Of a stretch of DNA of 8,081 bases, positions 1-4,796 are shown piece by piece (position 1 is the first letter of the stretch; every line of letters starts with the position of its first letter). Position numbers and translations under genes: made by a program. The stretch is taken from assembly GCA_020434605.1 (NCBI GenBank), contig JAGRAL010000028.1:1-8081 (forward strand). The letters are read 5' to 3'. This DNA is from Bdellovibrionales bacterium (GTDB lineage Bacteria > Bdellovibrionota > Bdellovibrionia > Bdellovibrionales > UBA840). The notes beneath the pieces are model-generated. The model searched no databases, had not been told where the DNA came from, and was given only the letters and a program-made list of their open reading frames with translations.

Positions 1-1256
1 GCTCCATCAAAGTGAACCAGTTTATTTTGAGTAGATCTTCCCATCACTCGCGTTTCACCACTTTCTTTAGAGCTCTTTTTATCGAGGCTTTCAACAAGAA
101 CCTCTAAAACTTTTCCTTCATAACGCTTTGCTAATTCAAAGGATTGCTGTCTGTGCTCAGCAAGTAAGCGAGTAAGCCTATCATTGCTTACAGAGTCCGG
201 AACTTGATCCGTGTATTTTGCTGCTTTTGTGAACGGCCTCGGGCTATAGCTAAATGCATAGATCGTTTCAAATTCAACCTCACGAACTAAAGATAGGGTG
301 TCTTCAAAATCTTTATCGGTCTCACCTGGGAAGCCACAGATAAAATCAGAGGACAGAGAAACTCCTGGGATATATTCTTTGATCATCTTTATTTTTTCTA
401 AATAGTCTTCTCTGGTATAAACTCTATTCATTCGACGAAGCACTTCGGTCGACCCTGCTTGCACAGGCAAGTGTATATAGTCACAAAGCTTATTTCTGTA
501 CTTAGCTAGTGTTTCGATAAGCTCTTTATTAAAATCTTTTGGGTGAGACGTAACATAACGAATTCGCTTTATGTCAGTATCCTCTGATAAAGCTTTTAGT
601 AAACCCGAGAAGTTAGTGCCGCACTCAGATTCATAAGAGTTTACATTTTGCCCTAAAAGGGTCACTTCCTTAACACCTCTACCAACTAGATCGTTTACAT
701 CTTTCACTAACTCCATCAAAGGACGAGAACGCAGTCTTCCTCTAGTAAATGGAACAATACAGAAAGTACAAAAGTTATCACAACCCTTTGTGATATTCAC
801 AAATGTGGCAACCCCTGGATTTCTGACCATTGTGATGATCTCATAAGGTTTTTGATGTTCAAATTTGGCCTTTGAGATGCGTTGCTTTTTTTCTTCTACC
901 TCAGCTAGTAAACTCGGAAGGGTATCAATATTGTCAGGTCCAAATACGAAATCTAAATATGGAATATCTTTTAAGAGCTGAGTCTTTTCTTGTTGGCCTA
1001 CACAACCACCAACCGCTAATTTTAAGTTGGCATTTTTGCGCTTTAACTTTACGTATCTCCCCAACTCAGAATGAACTTTGTGAACCGGCTTTTCACGAAT
1101 CGAGCACGAGTTAATAATGATCAAATCCGCTTCCTCAGGAGCTTTGACCTCGTTGTAATTACTCATCTCAAGCATAGAGTACATTCTCTCACTGTCGTTG
1201 ACATTCATCTGACAACCGTAGGTAGAAATATATACACCCTTTACTGCATCGATCAT
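1..1256 (-). CDS. miaB: MiaB, tRNA-2-methylthio-N6-dimethylallyladenosine synthase (C-terminus beyond window)
   Basis: This radical-SAM methylthiotransferase adds the 2-methylthio group to isopentenyl-adenosine at position 37 of tRNAs reading U-starting codons. Translation of the minus strand gives 418 residues with no stop before the left edge, so roughly the last 30-60 residues are missing. The N-terminal UPF0004 domain has its three cluster cysteines at C15 (YGCQMN), C51 (NSCSIREK) and C85 (GGCVGQ). The radical-SAM CxxxCxxC is C159/C163/C166 (KGCDNFCTFC). Further family motifs are HLPVQAGS and SSDFICGFPGET, and a TRAM-type segment (GRSTQNKLVHFDG) ends the visible part. I chose the ATG at 1256 over an in-frame ATG at 1313. 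It has AAGGA 10 bases upstream, gives the family's usual short N-terminus, and the upstream promoter would start transcription downstream of 1313. The longer start adds 19 residues (MLINWSTSEF...). Family assignment is very secure. Confidence 0.96.
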   Translation of the reverse strand, partial: MIDAVKGVYISTYGCQMNVNDSERMYSMLEMSNYNEVKAPEEADLIIINSCSIREKPVHKVHSELGRYVKLKRKNANLKLAVGGCVGQQEKTQLLKDIPYLDFVFGPDNIDTLPSLLAEVEEKKQRISKAKFEHQKPYEIITMVRNPGVATFVNITKGCDNFCTFCIVPFTRGRLRSRPLMELVKDVNDLVGRGVKEVTLLGQNVNSYESECGTNFSGLLKALSEDTDIKRIRYVTSHPKDFNKELIETLAKYRNKLCDYIHLPVQAGSTEVLRRMNRVYTREDYLEKIKMIKEYIPGVSLSSDFICGFPGETDKDFEDTLSLVREVEFETIYAFSYSPRPFTKAAKYTDQVPDSVSNDRLTRLLAEHRQQSFELAKRYEGKVLEVLVESLDKKSSKESGETRVMGRSTQNKLVHFDG

Positions 1257-1294
1257 TTGCTTTAAGTCCTTGAAAAAATTATCAAATTCTGAGG

Positions 1295-1323
1295 TAGACC
1301 AATTAATTAGCATGGTTTATAGT
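1295..1323 (+). promoter_or_regulatory. Predicted sigma70-type promoter for the 174-residue gene
   Basis: A -35-like TAGACC (1295-1300), a 17-base spacer and a -10 TATAGT (1318-1323) would start transcription near 1330. That gives a leader of about 36 bases containing the GGAGA ribosome-binding site at 1357-1360. The -35 is only 4/6 to consensus, the -10 is 5/6. It shares the bases TATA (1318-1321) with the miaB promoter's -10. Confidence 0.45.
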
Positions 1324-1344
1324 GGCTTCATTCCTTAGGGTCAA
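1316..1344 (-). promoter_or_regulatory. Predicted sigma70-type promoter for miaB
   Basis: Read on the minus strand, a -35 box TTGACC (1344-1339) is followed by a 17-base spacer and a -10 box TATAAA (1321-1316), each one mismatch from consensus. Transcription would start near 1309, leaving about 50 bases of leader before the ATG at 1256 and excluding the ATG at 1313. Its -10 overlaps the -10 of the oppositely directed promoter. Prediction from sequence only. Confidence 0.62.
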
Positions 1345-1365
1345 CCTTTAGCTGCGGAGAAACGT

Positions 1366-1890
1366 ATGAAGCCACGCAAAGAGCAATCTATTGCTAAAAA
1401 ATTTCAGCCTTTACCTAAAGATTTCTGTGATTTAGCAATAGAAACCTTTAAAGATGCTTTTAAAGATAAAATGCAAGGTTACGGCCTAGAAATCAACGGC
1501 AGACTCTACCCAGAAGAGATCATTGTACGCCTATCTTTGGCTAAAAAATCAGAGTTAAAGCAGCACAATTTTTCAGTTTCCGTGGATCATACGCAGGATA
1601 TGTCGAATGCCTTAGATCAAATGCATTTAGGTATAGATATTTTAGCGTCATTTTTAGAAGACTATCTTGAGGCTACAGCTGCTGGAGAAGATTTAGACGT
1701 CCCATTAGACTGGCATGGTTATGAAGTCGAGGGGCAACAAATTTATTTAGTCTATGATTCTGATAATGATGACCTTGAAAAAAAAGCCAACGAATTATTG
1801 GGTATCACTGAGGATGTTGAGCTGGTTGACGAGGACGAATTGGGCCAGGACTTCTTTGGCGAAAAACCTGACCCAGAGGATATGCACTAA
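1366..1890 (+). CDS. Unrecognised acidic protein, 174 residues
   Basis: I do not recognise the family. The start is well supported by GGAGA five to six bases before the ATG. There is no signal peptide and no membrane segment, so it is probably cytoplasmic. A basic N-terminal tail (about 1-18, several Lys/Arg) precedes a mixed alpha/beta region. That region includes an amphipathic helix at about 20-37 (DLAIETFKDAFKDKM), strand-like stretches at 41-58 and 68-74, and a helix at about 80-102. The C-terminal third (about 130-174) is very rich in Asp and Glu. The single Cys (C21) and scattered His give no metal motif. It is divergent from miaB and its stop overlaps by four bases the stop of the convergent lipoprotein gene. 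Function unknown; the composition would allow a binding or adaptor protein, but this is not evidence for a role. Confidence 0.85.
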   Translation: MKPRKEQSIAKKFQPLPKDFCDLAIETFKDAFKDKMQGYGLEINGRLYPEEIIVRLSLAKKSELKQHNFSVSVDHTQDMSNALDQMHLGIDILASFLEDYLEATAAGEDLDVPLDWHGYEVEGQQIYLVYDSDNDDLEKKANELLGITEDVELVDEDELGQDFFGEKPDPEDMH

Positions 1891-2477
1891 ATTCCTAGTT
1901 TTGCTTTAATCATATCTCGGATAGCTTCTATTACCAGTCGAATCAAAAAGTGGCTCGGGTTTGTTGGGTCAAGACGTGCAATAAGTTCATCAAAGATTTG
2001 ATCTATAAAGTCTAACTTAGTTTTAATAATATCAATGAGCATATCAATCTTTTGCTCAACTTGATCAAGTTTTACTAATAATTTATTTAATCTTTCTATG
2101 ATTTTTTGTTGGTTAGGATCATTGGGGTCAAGGGTACTGATGAAAGCATTTATTCTGTCTTTTAGTTCGGCTATTTTTAATTTAAAGGCTTCTATCTTTT
2201 TAACAATTTCATCTAACTTTGAGCCTAAGCTTGATTTTAAGGCTTTAATTTTTGAAAGACTAAGTCCTGGGTCGCTATAATCACCAAAGTCAATGGCTTC
2301 TAATTCACTGATCTCTAATTCTAAAGATTCTAAATCTGTTAGGGTTGTTTTTTCGATTTCTGTGATTTCATCTACAGATGTTTTAACGTCTCTTTCGATA
2401 GACTTTACGTTAAAGCCCTCTCCACAACCTGTTAAAAATATTAACAATAAAACAGAATATAGTACCTTTTGAATCAT
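1887..2477 (-). CDS. Coiled-coil outer-envelope lipoprotein, 196 residues, with LDPxxP repeats
   Basis: A short hydrophobic signal peptide (residues 1-17) ends in a lipobox LTGC with the acylated Cys at C18, so the mature protein should be membrane-anchored in the envelope. The rest is almost entirely helical and heptad-like, rich in Lys, Glu, Asp, Ile and Leu. It is broken by a Gly/Pro segment at 63-71 and by two matching loops, LDPNDP at 116-121 and LDPTNP at 169-174, 53 residues apart. The layout suggests consecutive helical hairpins. I chose the ATG at 2477 because GGGGGAA (2490-2484) lies six bases upstream; in-frame ATGs at 2483 and 2519 are placed badly for that site, and 2519 would put 12 extra residues before the signal peptide. 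It converges on the acidic-protein gene with a four-base stop overlap. Specific function unknown; structural envelope or periplasmic scaffold is a guess. Confidence 0.85.
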   Translation of the reverse strand: MIQKVLYSVLLLIFLTGCGEGFNVKSIERDVKTSVDEITEIEKTTLTDLESLELEISELEAIDFGDYSDPGLSLSKIKALKSSLGSKLDEIVKKIEAFKLKIAELKDRINAFISTLDPNDPNQQKIIERLNKLLVKLDQVEQKIDMLIDIIKTKLDFIDQIFDELIARLDPTNPSHFLIRLVIEAIRDMIKAKLGI

Positions 2478-2524
2478 AGCCATTTCCCCCAAAACTATAA
2501 AATGCAATTGGGGTACCAAGTGAC

Positions 2525-2577
2525 AGTCTACGAAACTACAGGAAAGTCTAGAAACATGACTAGATTTTGTGCCTGTA
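2525..2577. repeat. Nested inverted repeats with an imperfect direct repeat in the leader of the lipoprotein gene
   Basis: Outer arms TACAGG (2537-2542) and CCTGTA (2572-2577) enclose inner arms TCTAG (2547-2551) and CTAGA (2560-2564) around an 8-base loop. AAA (2543-2545) can also pair with TTT (2566-2568), giving a bulged hairpin of about 14 pairs. Overlapping this, AGTCTACGAAAC (2525-2536) recurs as AGTCTAGAAAC (2545-2555), one base shorter and 20 bases on. No T-tract follows on either strand, so it is not a classical terminator. It could be an operator or an RNA structure between the zinc-ribbon and lipoprotein genes. Confidence 0.45.
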
Positions 2578-2601
2578 AAAGTCTTAGGCGATTTTTTAAA
2601 C

Positions 2602-2970
2602 TTAAGCTTTTAAAAAAAGTTTTAATTGCGACCTACACTCTGGACAAAAAGTTTTTACTTCTTGTTGAAAGCGTTTCGTCTTGAATGCCACCTGATTTTG
2701 GCATTTAGGGCATTTGATTTTTTGTGCAGTAAGTGCTTTGTCATTCTTTAAATTTAAAAATGGCAATACAATTGCTAAAATAATTAGTGTTGGGACTAAG
2801 ACAAAGTGAAAGACCGGTATAAAGACGCAAACTAGTGCCATCAATAGTAGGCCAAAACATAATTGTATAGATTTAATGACTCTAGATTTTGTGGTTAGAT
2901 GTATGACTTCTACATCTACCTCATTTTCACTACCCTGATTGTTTGTAATAACTGCCTTTTGCTTTTTCAC
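2602..2970 (-). CDS. Small membrane protein with C-terminal zinc ribbon, 122 residues
   Basis: The protein has a polar N-terminal tail (1-30), two adjacent hydrophobic segments (about 35-53 and 55-74) forming a hairpin, and a C-terminal zinc-ribbon-like module. The module has paired knuckles CPKC (C87, C90) and CPEC (C109, C112) separated by 18 residues. With a two-pass hairpin both ends face the same side; the Lys-rich flank after the second segment (LKNDK) suggests the ribbon is cytoplasmic. The start is a GTG at 2970, with AAGG eight bases upstream; no other Met precedes the membrane segments. It begins 12 bases after the stop of the H1-like gene and is almost certainly co-transcribed with it. 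The specific function is not recognisable. The zinc ribbon could bind a nucleic acid or protein partner, or simply be structural. Confidence 0.85.
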   Translation of the reverse strand: MKKQKAVITNNQGSENEVDVEVIHLTTKSRVIKSIQLCFGLLLMALVCVFIPVFHFVLVPTLIILAIVLPFLNLKNDKALTAQKIKCPKCQNQVAFKTKRFQQEVKTFCPECRSQLKLFLKA

Positions 2971-2982
2971 TTACTTAGCCTT

Positions 2983-3699
2983 TTAAAATTCGTCGTCACC
3001 CTCTTCACGAGAAACACCACGCATTTCATCAATAAAATTTTCTGAATCATCATCAAACTCAGAATCAGACAAACCTTCATCAATATCTAGCTCAGCAACT
3101 ACAGCTAAAAAGTCTTTTTCTGATGCTAAGTCTTTACGAAGCATCTCTAAATATTTATCAGGGTATCTTGCTGTTAATTCTTCGATGTACCTGTCTAACT
3201 TATCTCCTGCCAAAATTTTCTTACGATTTTGGATTCTTTTCCATAGTAAAATATAGTGAAAGCGACAGTAGCCATCTACTGCTGCCAACTGATCGCAGTC
3301 TTTTGCTTTACAATATGGATTTCCATCAGCGTCTGTTAAAACAACATCATCAGGATCAACTTCCCAACTTGTCTCGTCGACTACAGGAGCAACATCATCA
3401 TTAAAGTCGTCATCTAAAAGTTCAACCTCTGGAGACTTTTTAGCTTTTGCTTCTTTTTTAGCAGCAGCTTTTGATTGAGGTTTTGCCTTTACTTCTTTAA
3501 CTGGCTTTTTTGCAGCGACCTTTTTAGGCTTTGCTACCTTTTTAGTAGCTTTTACCTTTTTAGGTTTTGCCGCCTTCTTTGTAGCTGCTTTTTTAGGCTT
3601 TGCTACCTTTTTAGACGTTGCTTTTGCCGCTTTTTTAGGAGCTGCTTTAGCCGTTTTTGATTTAGACTTCGCTTTTGCTGTTTTTTTTGCTTTTGCCAT
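2983..3699 (-). CDS. Histone-H1-like Lys/Ala-rich protein with Cys/His cluster and acidic tail, 238 residues
   Basis: Residues 1-90 are almost only Lys, Ala, Pro, Val and Thr, with AKPKK at 33-37, 44-48 and 56-60 in 11-12 residue repeats. This is the composition of H1-like C-terminal domains that bind DNA or polyanions non-specifically. Then comes an acidic stretch (91-126). A putative zinc site C130-x4-C135-x9-C145-x2-H148 (YCKAKDC, GYCRFHY) leads into a Trp/Lys/Arg helix (about 150-162). A helical region (165-205) and a strongly acidic tail (204-238) finish it. The CxxxxC...GYCxxHY pattern resembles small zinc fingers seen in phage and bacterial DNA-associated proteins. No Shine-Dalgarno precedes the ATG; a promoter just upstream would give a nearly leaderless mRNA. 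It heads a pair with the membrane zinc-ribbon gene. A nucleoid-associated or RNA-binding role is inferred from composition only. Confidence 0.88.
   Translation of the reverse strand: MAKAKKTAKAKSKSKTAKAAPKKAAKATSKKVAKPKKAATKKAAKPKKVKATKKVAKPKKVAAKKPVKEVKAKPQSKAAAKKEAKAKKSPEVELLDDDFNDDVAPVVDETSWEVDPDDVVLTDADGNPYCKAKDCDQLAAVDGYCRFHYILLWKRIQNRKKILAGDKLDRYIEELTARYPDKYLEMLRKDLASEKDFLAVVAELDIDEGLSDSEFDDDSENFIDEMRGVSREEGDDEF
3521..3614 (-). repeat. Identical 25-base direct repeats inside the Lys/Ala-rich coding region
   Basis: The 25 bases at 3521-3545 recur exactly at 3590-3614, 69 bases (23 codons) apart and in the same reading frame, encoding the KKVAKPKK copies of the basic domain. A diverged copy lies between them, near 3551-3570. 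Exact nucleotide identity, rather than only protein similarity, suggests recent duplication or recombination and a potential for length variation in frame. Confidence 0.8.
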
Positions 3700-3707
3700 A
3701 AGGCATG

Positions 3708-3736
3708 ACTATGTAGTTTTCAAAATAAGTCGTCAA
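3708..3736 (-). promoter_or_regulatory. Predicted promoter giving a near-leaderless mRNA for the H1-like gene
   Basis: On the minus strand, TTGACG (3736-3731), a 17-base spacer and CATAGT (3713-3708) form a sigma70-like promoter in the 43-base gap after the upstream gene. Transcription would start near 3701-3702, only two or three bases before the ATG at 3699. The -35 is 5/6 and the -10 is 4/6 to consensus. The absence of a ribosome-binding site fits this placement. Confidence 0.5.
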
Positions 3737-3742
3737 GCTCAA

Positions 3743-4645
3743 TCATTCAGAACTCATACGAATTGAAGCCTTATTAGTGCGTACTAAAACGGCCCCCTGC
3801 TCAGAGTTTAAAGGTTTGGCCCGTGCCACTCGCCAAGTTCCCTCGGTGGCAATTTTTAATGATGGGATTAACTGCATTTTGCCCTGCAGACTACCTACAT
3901 CAATTTTTGCTCCACTCATGTTTTGCATGTCCACCATAACTTCTCCCCTGTCAGCTTTCCAGTGGATCGTGGACTTTGCTAATGGACTAAGCTCAGCTCT
4001 TCCGTCTTTAGATTCACCATAAATGTCACCTTTAAAAGATGCTACATTTAACTGCCCCTTCGCACTCTTAAAACGTAATTTACCTTGGCTATCTTTGATC
4101 AACGTATCTGCATTTTGAGTCGTCACCTGTATATTTCCGTCTACCTTGGCTAAGCCAATAAGACCCGTAAACTGACTAATAGTAAGTGCGGCTTTTGAGT
4201 TAGCAATTTGAACTTTACCATCAAACGCATCAATTTTTATTTCTCCGCTGTGCTTTTGTATTTTTAGTCGGGCTAAACTTTCGTTAATATCAATCACACC
4301 TTTAGTATTTGCGATATTAGCTGTCACATTCATGCCGCGAAGCTTAAGATCTTGCTGCCAATTTTGTAGCGATAACGTTAAATGCTTAACATAAATATGA
4401 AGCGGCAATTGTGGAACTTTGAGTTTTACTTTTTCATTGCTTTCAACATGAACTACTAATTTGCCATCTTTTAGGCTTGGCTTAATTTTGCATTTTTTAT
4501 CAGCGCAAAGCCACTTTAGTTTTGTCTCCGTCCCACTTACAACCTCAAGATTTAAATTTGTGGCTAAAACCTCGATGGACTTGGCTTGTTGAATGTTAAA
4601 TTCTTGGGCACTTAAGATTTGAAACAATAACGCAAACAAGATCAT
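3743..4645 (-). CDS. Secreted beta-repeat protein resembling DUF4097 putative adhesins, 300 residues
   Basis: A short signal peptide (MILFALLFQILSA, likely cut after A13) is followed by a chain of short alternating beta-strands with recurrent forms such as 'GxIxIxxxxGxVxIxxSKA' and 'GxIxVxTxNADxxIKDSxG', spread from about 95 to 265. This is the look of the DUF4097 right-handed beta-helix/adhesin-like family. The match is by pattern, not by a search. C47 and C52 (CADKKC) are the only cysteines near the N-terminus and could form a disulfide after export. There is no lipobox and no second membrane segment, so it is probably periplasmic or surface-exposed. GTGGAG lies five bases before the ATG. 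It is divergent from the thiolase operon, and 43 bases separate its stop from the H1-like gene. Role unknown; a structural or anchoring envelope role is inference. Confidence 0.85.
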   Translation of the reverse strand: MILFALLFQILSAQEFNIQQAKSIEVLATNLNLEVVSGTETKLKWLCADKKCKIKPSLKDGKLVVHVESNEKVKLKVPQLPLHIYVKHLTLSLQNWQQDLKLRGMNVTANIANTKGVIDINESLARLKIQKHSGEIKIDAFDGKVQIANSKAALTISQFTGLIGLAKVDGNIQVTTQNADTLIKDSQGKLRFKSAKGQLNVASFKGDIYGESKDGRAELSPLAKSTIHWKADRGEVMVDMQNMSGAKIDVGSLQGKMQLIPSLKIATEGTWRVARAKPLNSEQGAVLVRTNKASIRMSSE

Positions 4646-4663
4646 AATGTCTCCACTTCTAAA

Positions 4664-4692
4664 AGTTTATGGGGCTTTGTGACCAAACACAA
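4664..4692 (-). promoter_or_regulatory. Weak predicted promoter of the beta-repeat gene with a small inverted repeat on its -35
   Basis: On the minus strand TTGTGT (4692-4687), 17 bases and TAAACT (4669-4664) could drive the beta-repeat gene with a leader of about 12 bases. The arms TTGTG (4677-4681) and CACAA (4688-4692), six bases apart, form a 16-base inverted repeat over the -35 that could be an operator in this divergent region. Both boxes are imperfect and the repeat is short. Confidence 0.25.
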
Positions 4693-4744
4693 GCAATGCT
4701 GCCCAATCTTTGACTTAGTGTATCCAAGAATGCTGGTAAAATGA

Positions 4745-4773
4745 TTTACAATCTGAAGTCTTAAAAATACATT
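4745..4773 (+). promoter_or_regulatory. Predicted promoter of the acetoacetate-utilisation operon
   Basis: TTTACA (4745-4750), a 17-base spacer and TACATT (4768-4773) would start transcription near 4780. That is just ahead of the strong ribosome-binding site GAGGTG (4787-4792) of the thiolase gene. The -35 is 5/6 and the -10 is 4/6 to consensus. It is the best-spaced candidate I see in the 151-base divergent gap. Confidence 0.4.
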
Positions 4774-4796
4774 CAATGCATTCAAAGAGGTGAAAT

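Noticed and set aside
872..1265. Two plus-strand frames opposite miaB
   Set aside because: They are shadows of miaB, whose cluster-binding motifs are intact on the minus strand.
2486..2515. TATAGT on the minus strand just before the lipoprotein gene, considered as its -10
   Set aside because: It lies too close to the ribosome-binding site, leaving almost no leader, and no -35 is found at 16-18 bases.
2592..2617. A/T-only palindrome (nine-base arms, eight-base loop) at the zinc-ribbon gene stop, considered as a terminator
   Set aside because: The stem has no G-C pairs and no T-tract follows it on either strand, so it would be a weak terminator at best; part of it is coding sequence.
3475..3660. 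Cys/Phe/Leu-rich frame antisense to the Lys/Ala-rich domain
   Set aside because: It is the complement of Lys and Ala codons in a low-complexity region and has repetitive, non-protein-like composition.
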